A DNA stretch of 46,647 nucleotides from Chromera velia (taxonomy: Eukaryota > Sar > Chromeraceae), in contig JAHBMJ010004523.1 in NCBI GenBank assembly GCA_018398765.1, positions 111,600 through 158,246 on the forward strand. The letters run 5' to 3'. This document shows, piece by piece, positions 31,470-42,311 of the stretch. Numbering within the stretch: the first letter of the stretch is position 1; every line of letters begins with the position of its first letter. Below the pieces are notes generated by a model. The model ran no database searches, was not told the origin of the DNA, and saw only the letters and a list, made by a program, of their open reading frames with translations. The translations under genes were made by a program, and so were the position numbers.

Positions 31470-32059
31470 TGCGCTACCCTACTTCGGAGGGTAGCTTAGC
31501 TAAAGGCTATGGACTCTTACTTTGCCTAAAGGTACTCAGGTATTCAAGTCTTCAGTCAACAGTTCAGATCTCTCAAAAGGGTGGAGCTTTCACGTTGTGA
31601 GTCGATGAGAGACTTTTAGGGCTGACAGTTAGATTTATGAGACTGAGCCTGCATGCGCATGGATTTGCAGGAGACGGCTGTGACCCCGGAAAGATTTGGA
31701 TGCACGGGGCCAGACTGAATCATTTCGTTTTCCTCAGGCCTTTCTTTCCGGGGCCAGCTCGGTCTGGCTCGACGTGAATAGCGTGGTCAAACTTGCATGC
31801 AGAGTCCCTCAGCCCAGGGCGGCAAGTCCAGATCTCACCAACCACAGTGAGTCATGAAGTGAAACGAATACCAATCGATTCAGGCTGATCAAACTCGAGA
31901 CTGTTGCAAAAGGACGTTGCATGACAGATTGATCTGTATGAGTTATAAAGCATAAAAGAGTAGAAAAAGGGTCGAAAGGCCCAGGCATGCCACCTTACTT
32001 CTTTTCTATAGTGGGCCTTTGCCGGGGTCCTGGTCCTAGAACCCGGGAAGGACACTACA
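31470..32059 (-). repeat. Chromovirus 5' LTR (right)
   Basis: 590 bp, partner of 21003-21592. It should carry the promoter of the element. Confidence 0.92.
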
Positions 32060-32063
32060 ATGG
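32060..32063. repeat. Target site duplication ATGG, right copy (chromovirus)
   Basis: Matches 20999-21002. Confidence 0.75.
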
Positions 32064-33650
32064 ACCAGCTGAGAAACATCCTCATCAGACGCCTCACCCC
32101 CAGTCTCTGCATTGTCTACATCTGACCGGTTGTCTTCTTCTCCCCAACCAACCCAAACGGATCCTCTCCTCACAACGGAATCTGTCTCCCTCTCTGCAAC
32201 CACATCGCTTCTGCCATCTTCATTAAAATTAACATGCTCCACCCCCAACCACGACTCCGTCTGAATATGGCTGGGGTGAACGCAAAGAGGCCTCCACTGT
32301 CCCTCTCTCCGAATCAATACAGAGACGGACTGCGGACTGATCACCCCCCCGAAAAGAGCTTTCTTACTCTTTTTGACAGGACCGCCAGCAACGAAACGCT
32401 GACGGTGAGAGGGATCAGATAAGTGAACAACATCCTCTGAGGTAACAAGGGGCACCCCCGAACGCACACCAAAAAAAGCACAATTCAGAGAAAGGCCAGT
32501 CAAGCCGTGAACGACCTCATTCAGAGAATTGGCAATTCCAGGGATGAAGACAGGCCAGAGATAAAAAGAAAGGGAACACTGAAAGAGAACTTTGTTCAAA
32601 AGAGAAAAAAAATTTAAATCGTTATTCACTCTCTCAATAAATGCCTGCACTTCGGGAGTTAGAGGAGGACCGAACTAAGTTACAATCCCCCCTCCCTTAA
32701 CTGACAAACAAAACGAGAGGTAGAGATCAGAAATGAACTTGCCTCCGTTATCTGAGTGCACGACCTTCGGCTTCCCCTTACCGGCTTTCTCCCACCGACA
32801 AGACTCAGTCCAGGAGATCAGGTGACACACTGCGTGATCTTTCAACCGCAGCGCCCACAACGATTTCCTCCATATCTGCAAATCAACAATGACAGACATA
32901 TAACGAAACCTCCCGATCCCCTTTCTCTTCATGTCCTTCAGGTCGTGATAGATATTGGCATTGAACTGCCCCCCCGGACCTGCAAGCTCTGGCTTCTTTT
33001 CCTTATCGTCCTCATGAACAGAAGACTCATCCCCCTTGTAAGAATGCTTTCGCATCCCTGCTGCTGCACCTCTTCTCTTCAACTTTCTCCTCCGAAAGTT
33101 TATAACACAACATGTGAGGGGCGTGTCCGGGGCTGAGACGTCGGGCTGTATATATGGCGGCGCGAGAGGTGCTGCCGGGGCGTGAGTGCACATAGTATAG
33201 ATACTGGGACCGGCTTAGAGATGGCTTGCCGCTGGGCCACGAGCGCACGCGATCATATCAATTTTAGTAAAGGCTGCTATAGGACGAGGCAAAATAAATG
33301 CAGTTTATGGTTCGAGCAGCCTGGTGCATGAAGTGATCAACAGAATGTTTGACTGGCTAGATTGAACACTGATGCTTCTAGGTCAGACGTACCTTTGGAC
33401 CACCATATAGCATTGTACTGTTCATCTTATACGACATGCCTTGCACGTGTCTCTCACCTCTTTGCACTCCTTCACAAAAAAATGCACCCCCACCCCCTTC
33501 TCCTTCAATGTGGCCTCCAAACGCTGCCCAGTCGCATGACCAAGATGGCAGTGAAGGACAAACAAAAGGTGCGATCTGTTTTGAGGAGAAATCTCTGCCT
33601 GCCCAGAGAGAGCAGACTGTTAAAGGGGACAAGGAGAAACAGAAGGACAA
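32064..33650 (-). pseudogene. Copia integrase
   Basis: The zinc-binding end is seen in a frame reading ECKEVRDTCKACR near 33430-33480. The core carries GGQFNANIYHDLK, RYMSVIVDLQIWRKSLWALRLK and KVVHSDNGGKFISDLYLSF (second catalytic Asp in a SDNGGKF context). TAG at 32675-32677 interrupts the frame, which resumes with TPEVQAFIERVNN and the C-terminal region FFGVRSGVPLVTSEDVVHLSDPS. The frame runs to the chromovirus insertion at 32063 and continues at 20998. Confidence 0.8.
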
Positions 33651-33760
33651 ACGTTGGCAGCAACAACCACTTCCTCAACCTTCGCGAGACAGAGAATTAG
33701 AACATTGCCGGAGAACGAAACCTCTCCCCATGCACATCCTTCAACCAGACCCACCCAGGT

Positions 33761-34171
33761 TCAGAGGAACTCGAAGGAACTCTCCTCCCCTGGGAGAGAC
33801 AACTTTCTTCTCCCGCAGGCAAACAACGGACGACCGATTGACTCGTGACTACACTCTTCTTCAGAAACGATACGTACACCACCCCATTCATCGATAAATG
33901 GAAGGTGAAATGTCTTGACCCCTCTCACAGAGAGGGGGGCAGCATTAGAGGCGAGACGAAACGAGACAACCTGATCAACATATAAAACAACATATCTGTC
34001 AAACGAAGGGGGAACAAGACTCTTCGAGGCCCTAGAATCGGCAATCATCTCTCCATCATCTTCCTTCATCACACCGACAAAGGACTTAACAGACGTAACG
34101 ACTTTCATTTTATCCGTTTCCCCGCTAAACTTCCACCCCCTCTTCTCGGCATTCCGCAAGGTGGCCCTCAC
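33761..34171 (-). pseudogene. Copia aspartic protease
   Basis: MKEDDGEMIADSRASKSLVP carries the protease active site as D-S-R-A-S, where D-S-G-A-S is expected: a Gly to Arg change in the catalytic loop. It lies between gag and integrase as in copia pol. Confidence 0.65.
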
Positions 34172-34325
34172 GAAACGCCTACTGCTAGCCTTCTCACTGG
34201 CCCTTGCCCCCCCCCAGCGGCTAGACTAGAACTGGGGGGCCTGGGGGCAGCCCAGGGGCCATTTAAAAATTCTGGTCCGTAAAAGTCCCCTGGGGAACCT
34301 CACGGAGCTCGAACATACTCCTTTT

Positions 34326-35410
34326 TTATACCCTCACCCCTGCGGCTGCTGCCTGCTGCTGCTTCTGTTTCTTCAGTGGACAGCACTTGGCATAGTGCCC
34401 CGTCTGATTGCATCCGGGGACAGAGTCCCTGACATTCTTGGCGAGGCAACCGTTTGCCTCATCGTAGTGCTTCAGGTACCCGCAGTTGGAACAGGGGCGG
34501 GAGGACGAACTCGAGCCGCCCTGACTAGAAGCAGCAGCGGCACCTGCATTTCCGTCTCTGTCAAACTCTCCAGAAGACTGAAACGATGTCTTCTTCTTCT
34601 TTCGTTTCTTTTCCTTCCCTCCTTTCCCTTTTTCAGACCCCCCACGCAAACCTGAGGCTGCTGCCCCGTACTTATGATGGGGACAGGCAGAGGAGGGACG
34701 AGGACCCTGACCCTCGATGGCAACTTTCACTGCAAGCAACTCTGCTGCCTCTACCTTCCTCTCAACGAAAGGAAGAATCTCATCGTACGTCAGCGCGGCG
34801 ATCTTCCTGTCATGCTTTTTGGCGGCCTTCTCCGAGGCGTCAGTGTACTCAAACTTGGTGAGTACATTCTCAAGGGCCCTCTTCTTTAGGTCGTCGGGCG
34901 CAGTGTAACCTGTCTTACCTCCATCTTGGAGGCATTTCTTCAGATGACCGACGGCAGACACAATGTCCTCCTTCCCCAAATTCCTTCGGAGAGCAAGGAG
35001 CTTCTCCTGAGACAACTTTGCACCGATTTCCTAGTTTTTTCTCGGTGGCTACGTCAGAGACAGCCTCCAAGAGATCGGCACACTTCTTCCCCTCTCCTAC
35101 AATAACAGAGACCTCATGAACAAGGTTAGGATCCTTCCTCAGACCCTGGAGGAGGGAAAGCTTCTAAAAGGATACCTGGTCTGCCTTATCCGAAACGTGT
35201 TTGGCAGCCAGCATATACTCTGTGGTCGCCTTGTGCGATTTCTTCCAGAGCCGAAACTCCTTCCGGAAGATGGCCTTGGGGTTCTCATCCTTGGTCCACA
35301 GAACGGTCGCAAACGAGACCTTACACTTGAAAGGATTAACCCAGATCAGGAAACTTGATCGTCTGCATACCTGGAGCACCGCCTGCACTTCCAGCAGATG
35401 TATTTGCCAT
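34326..35410 (-). pseudogene. Copia gag with zinc knuckles
   Basis: Begins near ATG 35410 (MANTSAGSAGG...). The coding sense then moves through three frames, with TAG at 35164-35166. The last 230 codons are open: basic region GKGGKEKKRKKKKT, then CSNCGYLKHYDEANGC and a CCHC-like CNQTGHYAKC, ending at TAA 34326-34328. Confidence 0.75.
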
Positions 35411-35514
35411 GACATTGTTGGCAGGAACAGCAAAAAAACAGAAGAAGAATCAGGAGACAGATCAACGCAGATCAAGGGAAAAAATGAACTGCCCACGCTT
35501 CGGAACAGCAAATT

Positions 35515-35981
35515 TATGACGGTAAAGGTTACCTAGAATACTGTCACAGACTAAAACAGTCAGGAAACGAAAACGGGTAACACTCAAACAGCTAAACAGG
35601 AAGTCTGACCTACCGGGTCGTAGTCCTCAGTCCAAACAAGAAAATCCATTCAGCAACAATAGAGAAATTGAAGGAGACGTCAATCTGAAATTCACTTAAA
35701 CAAAGACTGCACATTTGATCCAATATATGGGACCTCGATGCTCCAAACGTGACACATAGACTGATCAAACTGCCATCTAAGGTCGCTCTCTATCATGAAC
35801 CAACTGAGCAGACCGAGCCTTCATACAGCCTCACTGTTCAATCAAGAAGTTAGACGCTAATGCACTCAAATATGTGATCACGCCGCTTGCAATACTCTTC
35901 ACTCGCGTGGATGGCTGGTACACTTGCAGAACGCTCGGCGCCCACCTGATACACGCTTGGATGCATATGTTTACTCTCATA
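35515..35981 (-). repeat. Copia 5' LTR (right)
   Basis: Partner of 18382-18832. Both termini carry a transition (TG to TA at 35515 and CA to TA at 35980). I could not identify a PBS just inside it. Confidence 0.85.
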
Positions 35982-35986
35982 CCCAC
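35982..35986. repeat. Target site duplication CCCAC, right copy (copia)
   Basis: Matches 18377-18381. Confidence 0.75.
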
Positions 35987-37262
35987 CAATCCAAGGCGTT
36001 CAGAAAGTAGCGGGATAAGGACTTTGGCGAAGAATATTTCGCTGCGGTTAAGTGTGCTGAGGCTGAAGTACTTCGCTTTTGGTGAGACCCACAGGACCTG
36101 TTGGAATCGATCTCTAGCAGAGTTAAATTCCGGGCAGTCAGAAAGAGCGTGAAGCTCATCACTGATGAGTAGATCTTGTGGTGGGGTCGTTGGGCTTCGT
36201 TCTTTGTAAAATGAACAGCAGGCGAGGGAGAAAAAAGCCGCCATGCCTCTAAACAAGGCAGTCCTGGCGAGGTCTGGCAGAGCTCCAGTTGGAAAAGAGA
36301 GATAACTCGATGAGACTCGAAGGGAAGCGAGCGTTCTAGAAGGTATAAGAGCGGGCGGACGGTTTTTTAAAGTGCGACCACGGCTCGTGACACCACAGCA
36401 GACGTGCAAGCCTACTTGACGAGGCATCAGAAAGGTGTGCGCAATCATAAGGAGGGGACAGAGACAGAGGTAAGACGAAAAAAGGGGGGAGGACGCCCGG
36501 AGGAGCCCGAAGAAGACCAATTTATCTATTGAGTTGCCGTCTCCAGACTCTTCTCTGCACACTACCCATCGGCAATGAAAAGAGCCCCCCCCCCCATGAC
36601 ATCACCGTATTTGAAGACAAAGGGCTCTGTGGAAGCATATTAGCAGGCCCGGGTCTAGTTTTGCTATGAGGTGACAAGACAAAACGAAAGAAACAAAGCT
36701 GTCCGAAATAGCCAGTTTTCACCTCTCACATAGTTCTCTGTACATGAGGTTAGTTGGGTTATTCACAGGCCTCTGCGCCACCTCCCACAGGAACCTGAGC
36801 GCTCTTTCTGCTAGGGTTGCGGCTGCGGGCATGATACTAAACTTAAGGAGGATGAGAATCTTTGGGGAGGTTTGAGGGGGGCCAACCTGAGACCGGCATA
36901 GGTTCAACCAGAAGTTATCAATAAGATGTAGTTGTCGAGGGGACAAGCCCGCTGTCTCTGCCGAATAGAGGAATACTGACGAGGCTGCAGTCCTGTACAT
37001 TGTTATCAATCTCCCCGGAGAGACCTTGCTAAGCAGTGTAAGTTCCCCAAGTAACGTAAACACCTTCCCATTTTTTTTAGGCGCATTTTAAAAGTGTGAC
37101 TGACCACCCTATTCTTATTGAAAATTACACCCAAATACTTAAACTCCAAACAACGTTGTATGACTTTCCCTCCAAAGAGAAAGACCTTCCTTTTGCCCAA
37201 ACTCCCTTCCTCCCCCACAAACAATAGTATACTTTTCGGGACCACGCGAGCATGCACTTGCA
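35987..37262 (-). pseudogene. LINE ORF2, RT C-terminal part and Cys motif (proximal half)
   Basis: Non-LTR retrotransposon ORF2. From high to low coordinates: VHARVVPKSILLFVG, then EFKYLGVIFNKNRVVSHTFK (RT thumb hallmark FKYLGV), a frameshift at an A8/T8 homopolymer near 37070, GRLITMYRTAASSVFLYSAE and LSPRQLHLIDNFWLNLCRS. TGA/TAG stops follow, then CCSFYKERSP...DELHALSDCPEFNSARDRF, the C-terminal Cys/His motif. The copy is 5'-truncated near 37262, so the RT palm is missing. It is interrupted by the copia element and continues at 18376. Confidence 0.8.
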
Positions 37263-37352
37263 ACTCCGTGCAAGTTACTTGAGGGGCACGTATGTGTGAA
37301 GTAATTAAGGTATATGTGCGATCGCGGCTCCGTGCGAGTTGCTTGAGGGGCA
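37262..37352. repeat. Imperfect direct repeat, ~28-bp unit
   Basis: A unit with core CTCCGTGC(A/G)AGTT(A/G)CTTG then AGGGGCAC occurs at about 37265-37291 and 37328-37352. It lies at the 5' truncation point of the LINE. Confidence 0.65.
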
Positions 37353-38096
37353 CATTTTGGAATTTGGGCGACACCGTGATAGACGGAGATAGAAGCGATC
37401 CCCCCCCCCCAAAATGAAAAAATGCGTTATGCGAGTGCGTGCGATCTCGGCTGATCTCAGCAGAGCTGAGCTGCCCCCCGAGGCGATATATATATCGACG
37501 CGCGCGACCGGGCAACGCCGCATCTGCACTCTGAAAAATCACGAGGAGCCGAATCTGACTGACCTTCAAAGAACTGTCTGAAGTAATCGAATCATTGCAG
37601 CTAGCTAGGTTGTAGTCGATCTGCAGGTTGGGATGTGCAGGTTCTTCGCCTTAATTGAGTCGACGTGCTCGATCGAGCTCGATTCCAATTGGAAAGTCTA
37701 AACTCACTCCACAAAGTTTGAGGTCTGCTTCGCGTTGCCAAACACTGGAGCCTGCTTCTAAGTGGCATTTTCGAAACACTTTCGATTGACCCCGTCCCCG
37801 TCTCCTTGGTCGCTTGCGATTGCTGAAACACCTCCAGTCGCGTTCCTCCGCCAACTGATCTTCGACCGTCTACTTGAGGGAACGACAGTACACAGGTTAG
37901 TACCTTCAATGCAATTCAAAGCGTCAATCGATACCCTTCAATCCGAATTTGTCTGACCTTGGTACCATAGGCTCACGACAGTTCACACGCACGCGTCTGT
38001 CACACACACAAATTGCGAAAAGACTGTTTGCTTCCTTAGTCTTGTTTGAATGGCCTTTTTGCTCACGTGTGCGTTCACAGAGTCGGCCTGTCTTCA
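37353..38096. promoter_or_regulatory. Upstream region of the ankyrin gene
   Basis: No ORF supported. It has a GATATATATATCG TATA-like palindrome near 37484-37496, and a possible 5' UTR intron from ACAG-GTTAGT (about 37896) to ...TTCACAG (38080), just before the ATG. The transcription start is unknown. Confidence 0.35.
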
Positions 38097-38376
38097 ATGG
38101 GTTGTGGTGGCTCTGTTCCCGTTCGTGCCAATTCTACGAGCGCACCTTTGGAAAATGAGCCCCCCGTTTCGGCTCCAAACATTGATGGTACTGGAAAGGA
38201 ATCGGACAATGGTGTTGCCGAACAAAACCGAAATCCTCCTGGCTTCTGGTCGACGCTAGCGGAAGCATGGGCGTGCGAGTCAGTTCTTTCTTACTACTTT
38301 CTTACCGGCTCTGCCACACCACTAACGGACTGACAGGCCCCTTCCTGCGCGGAGAAGCCTTCCAATTCGACATTCT

Positions 38377-38433
<57 letters not shown>

Positions 38434-38515
38434 ATGTGTGTGTGTGCATGTGTGTGGGTGTGAGTTTGTTTATGTGTGTGTGAATGTGTGTGTGTGTGAA
38501 TGTGTGTGTGTGTGA

Positions 38516-38567
<52 letters not shown>

Positions 38568-41307
38568 TTATGTGTGTGTGAGTTTGTTTATGTGTGTTTG
38601 AGTTTGTTTATGTGTGTGTGTGTATGTGTGTGTTGGTGTGGGTGTGTATTCATGTATGTATGTATGTATGTATGTGTGTGTTTATGTGTGTATGTGTGTG
38701 AGAGAGAGAGTATGCAGCGACTGGTTTTCTGCTGCGGCGGAGGGGGAGGTAGATAAACTGAAACGCCTTGCTGCCCAACATCCAGCTTTTTTGGACTCTC
38801 TCAACGGTCAGATTTGCCTATCGACGTCTCAATTGCCTCCCTTGATCACTGCTCACCCTGGAAGATTCACACACTGACACGTGGACTCAGAAAGTCCCCT
38901 TTCCCTTTCTCTCATTCTCTCCCCCTAGCCCTCCTCCTTGCTCCGTCTCTTTCTCACTGTGTGAGAGCGTGTGTGATTTTTGACTATTTTGTGGTTTAGC
39001 CCTTACGCAGGTCAAGGGACAACCTGAATCATACATCAATAAAATCCTACTGTTTTGCTTGCAGAGGACGACGAATCTGCCCTCTTCATCGCTGCTGGAG
39101 AGGGTCACGTCGAGTGTGTCAGAGAGCTTCTCCGGTTGGGGGCCTCAGTGAACCTGGTGCAGAAAGAGGACAGAGTAACCGCCCTCATGCAGGCGATAGC
39201 AAGGGAGTGCTCAATAGAGATGATCGAAGTCTTTCTGGAGTTTGGTGCTGACATTCGTCTTGCCTCTGCTGAGGGCTATACCCCTCTACATGTGGCGGCG
39301 GGCCTGGGCCACTTAGAGAGTGCTCTCCTTTTGCTTCAGGAGGGGGCAGATGTTGGTGCACTGAATGAGGACGGTTGTGCTCCTGTCTTCTACGCAGCCT
39401 GCAATGGGCACTCTGAGCTTGTCGCCTGTCTCTTTGAGGCGGGGGCAGACTTGAACGTGAAGTCGAGGGTCGATGGTCAGACGGCAATCTTCCCTGCTGC
39501 CAGCAACGGCTTTGTCGAAGTTCTCGCTTTTCTTCTTCACGCCAAGGCAGAAGTGGACTTGCAATGTAGAACCACAAAGATGACACCACTCCTCAATGCA
39601 GCCGTCAATGGTAAACCCGCATCCGTTGCTCTTCTGATTAGAGCAGGTGCAGACGTGAATGCGTGCACGGATGAAAAAAGCACCGCACTACACCTGGCAG
39701 CGGCAAACGGCTTTCCCGAAATTTTACCGTTGCTTGCCCGAGCTGGTGCTCGTCTCGATGTGACTGATTCGGATGACCTCACCCCCCTGATGCGTGCCGC
39801 ACTGATGGGTCAGGAGGCCTGCGTGAGGGCGTTGGTGCGTTTGGGTGCGGATGCAGGCATCCGTTGTCCCGCAGGTTCCGCAGCAGAGATAGCATTTCGG
39901 GAGGGGTACCAGCGTGTGGTGGGTATTTTGGAGTGGAAGGAGGAAGAAAAGGAGATGGGTGGGGAGGGTGATGGAGACTGGGAAAAGGATTGTCTCAGCA
40001 GTTGGCAGGATGTGAAAAGTCTGATTATGTCGGGTGCTGTCCTGCTGTGGCCCCTCACTGTTTTTCGTTTTCTTTCTGAAAAGAATCACCCCATACCGAG
40101 AAGGCAGGACATGCCTCGTGTTCTGGAATCTCTCGGAATGGACAAGGATGAAATTTATGAGAATGAAAATGCAGCAAAACGTTGCGGGGAGGAAGGGCAG
40201 TTTCCTTTCATGGGTGACTTTACTGTTGTTTGCCTTTCTTATGGATGGCTGGACAGCTCCCACCCTGACCCCGATAGGTTTCATCTCCAGCAGCTTGTGA
40301 ATGAGACCGGAAGATTCTGGTGGGCAGAGGGGGAGCACTCTGCCCGTGTTTTTGTTTTTTGGGATTTCGCCTCTCTTTCCCAGAAACCCCGAACCCCCGA
40401 GGAAGACAAGCTCTTCTCTTCTGCCCTCCAACGTCTTGATGTTCTGTACAGTTCTGTGCATACACGCGTCTTCAGGTCCACCGGAGTGCCTGAGGGGTCG
40501 CTGAACTCTCGACCCTACGACAAGAGGGGGTGGCCGACGCTTGAGACTTTTGTGACTGCATTTAAACCCCACTACCTGGTACATCAGATGCCGGTCACCC
40601 TTGATCCTAGTAACAGAGAGAGGGGGCGGCTAAGCACACTCATGCAGCAGACCGTCATTACTCCTGTTGCTCCAAAAGAATTTGATCGCATTGTGGAGGC
40701 AAAAACGTTTACCAACGGTGCAGATGTGGAGCCGGTGAAGAATCTTTACCGGAGTTTTGTCTTGCGGACTGCAGGCACAATCCGTCACATCTCATACTCC
40801 CTCAGGTCCTGCTTCAAAGAGTCCGACTGCCGGAATCTAATTGGGCTCTTCAAATTTCTCATCAGTGAGAAACAAATTTCGGTTGAGTCGGTGGAGCTCA
40901 TGGGGACACCACTATCAGACAGGCGTTTGATGCAGCTCGTAGAGGCACTTGGGCCAGTGGAGAGTTTGAAAAATTTAAACTTATGCCGCACCCAAGCCTC
41001 GAGGGGCACCATGCAGAGCCTGAGGAAGGCAATCAAGGCCGGGGGGTTTGCCTCACTGAGAACCCTCAATTTGACATCATGCGATGAACTGGATGACAAC
41101 TGTCTCGGTGACTTGATCTCCTTTTTAGAATTCACACAGCAGCGGGAAGTCAAACCCTTGACGCTGTCCATTCCAGACGCAGGATTCTCTGAAGAGGGTT
41201 TTGCGGTTATTCGTCGGAAGGCGCAGTCGCTGACTGATTCATTCGGGGCCTCAAATATATTTCTGTTGACAGAACTGGGAGAGTTTGTACCGAATCTTGA
41301 ATCGTGA
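38097..41307 (+). CDS. Ankyrin repeat / HET-like / LRR protein, N-terminally lipidated (three exons)
   Basis: Exons 38097-38272, 38718-38806 and 39065-41307 join in phase to give 835 residues. The N-terminus MGCGGSVP is a strong myristoylation plus palmitoylation signal, so the protein is probably membrane-bound. Residues about 59-380 hold nine to ten ankyrin repeats (e.g. GYTPLHVAAGLGHLESALLL). A globular domain (about 475-590) follows with VVCLSYGWLDSSHPDPD, RVFVFWDFASLSQKPRTPEE, ALQRLDVLY and RGWPTLETF. This order resembles HET-type domains (SY.W, then W.D..C..Q, then a late RGW..E), with DFASLSQ in place of DALCINQ. I rate this as resemblance only. The C-terminus (about 705-800) has leucine-rich repeats of the RNI type (SLKNLNL, SLRTLNLTSCDELDD). 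Ankyrin plus effector-like plus LRR suggests signalling or innate immunity; the function is unproven. Confidence 0.8.
38377..38710 (+). repeat. (TC)n(TG)n(AG)n/(TGTA)n composite in ankyrin gene intron 1
   Basis: TC run, long TG run with AA interruptions, an AG run (38530-38562) and TATG tetranucleotides. It ends just before the acceptor of exon 2 at 38717. Confidence 0.9.
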
Positions 41308-41768
41308 GTGGACGACAGTTCTTGAACGCGCACCTTTCAAGTTCTCCTTTATAATTTTATATTAGATTTTACATTGGCTTTTTTCCGGGCCCTACTGGTA
41401 CACTGGCATATTTCGATAGTTTTAAACTTTGAACATAGAGAGGAATCGAGTTTAAGTTACACAGTTGCCAAGTTAACTGGCAATCTGAGGATTAAAAAAT
41501 GTATAATGGAATTAAATCTACCGTGCAAGTGCCAGATGGCTAGCATTTTATGGGACTTTAGCTAGGATTTTAACAAAATTTTATAGAGTTTGAGTTAATT
41601 AGGAATCCAACGGAGTATTAAGCTAAGATTTTAGCTGAAATCTTATAAAATTCCCTTAAATTCCCCTAAAAAATCCCTCATTTTTAATTAGATGTGAATT
41701 TCTTGAAAACTATCATGAGTTAGAAATTGATATTGATGGTGTGTAACACTGTTTATGTATAGGTATAC
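41308..41768. other. Intergenic, AT-rich
   Basis: 3' flank of the ankyrin gene. TTTTAGCT/AAATTTTA-type words resemble those at 1840-1910. No gene seen. Confidence 0.6.
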
Positions 41769-41773
41769 TTTAG
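41769..41773. repeat. Target site duplication TTTAG, left copy
   Basis: TTTAG precedes the left LTR and recurs at 45852-45856. Confidence 0.85.
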
Positions 41774-42294
41774 TGTTGAGGATCCGCCTTGGTCCTACAA
41801 ACCAACAACAGAGCAGTGGCTAGCGTAGATGAAGTGATGATAAGGGCAAACCCACAACTTTGAAGTTCGAGGTTCTTCCCAGCCTCTATCGACAAGATCC
41901 ACTAACCGAAAGGTCTGAAACCTTCAGATGGAACAACAGGTCAATCAAGCCTCATTGAGTCTCTTTGCAATCCTTCTCTTCCATACAGAAATATACAACA
42001 TACAATTTGCATGCGCTTTGTCTGTATTTGTTAGCCTCAAAAATGCATGCTCTGTATCATGCTCTGTATTGCATGTTCCGATCTAATTCTGCTTGACGCG
42101 CGACATGCGTGTGCGTGACTTCAGGACTGGTCATACGCATCTGTCACATGCATGTTTGCTTCGCTCACATGCACTTGCTCTCTCTGCATGTAATGCTCTT
42201 TCTGTAACCATCACTCTCTCCTCAGGACGCGAACCGAAGGTGCACTTCTTTTAGACTCTATTCTTATTCCTTCTTGGCTGTGCCGTCCATAACA
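41774..42294 (-). repeat. LARD-like element 3' LTR (left)
   Basis: 521 bp, about 13 differences by eye from 45331-45851 (near 2.5 percent). It starts TGTTGAGGATCC and ends GTCCATAACA. Confidence 0.92.
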
Positions 42295-42311
42295 ACCACT
42301 CCCCACACAAC
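42295..42311 (-). promoter_or_regulatory. LARD-like element polypurine tract
   Basis: The minus strand reads GTGTGGGGAGTGGT directly before the 3' LTR. Confidence 0.5.

Larger units (their letters stand above)
21003..32059 (-). mobile_element. Ty3/gypsy chromovirus, nested in the copia element
   Basis: 11.06-kb element with two 590-bp LTRs (TG...CA), a 4-5 bp target duplication, a TGG-initiated PBS and a G-rich PPT. Its order is gag, protease, RT, RNase H, integrase, chromodomain: gypsy order with a chromodomain, so a chromovirus. Gag and pol lie in different frames. Pol holds six in-frame stops but no frameshift that I can detect, and its RT active site is deleted, so it is not autonomous. 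A 2.8-kb non-coding stretch separates pol from the 3' LTR. Confidence 0.92.
18382..35981 (-). mobile_element. Ty1/copia retrotransposon, degenerate, interrupted by a chromovirus
   Basis: Bounded by similar LTRs and a 5-bp duplication. Without the nested insertion it is about 6.5 kb. The order on the minus strand is LTR, gag with zinc knuckles, aspartic protease, integrase, RT (RVT_2 type), RNase H, PPT, LTR. Integrase before RT defines the copia superfamily. Numerous frameshifts and stops are present, nearly all of the in-frame stops being TAG. The insertion at 20999-32063 lies between integrase and RT. Confidence 0.9.

Noticed and set aside
39185-39589. Minus-strand frames opposite the ankyrin gene
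   Set aside because: Antisense shadows of the 2.2-kb third exon.
41860-41890. GTTCGAGGTTC words in both LTRs of the LARD-like element as a possible tRNA B box
   Set aside because: No A box or cloverleaf can be formed around it; no tRNA gene is supported anywhere in the window.
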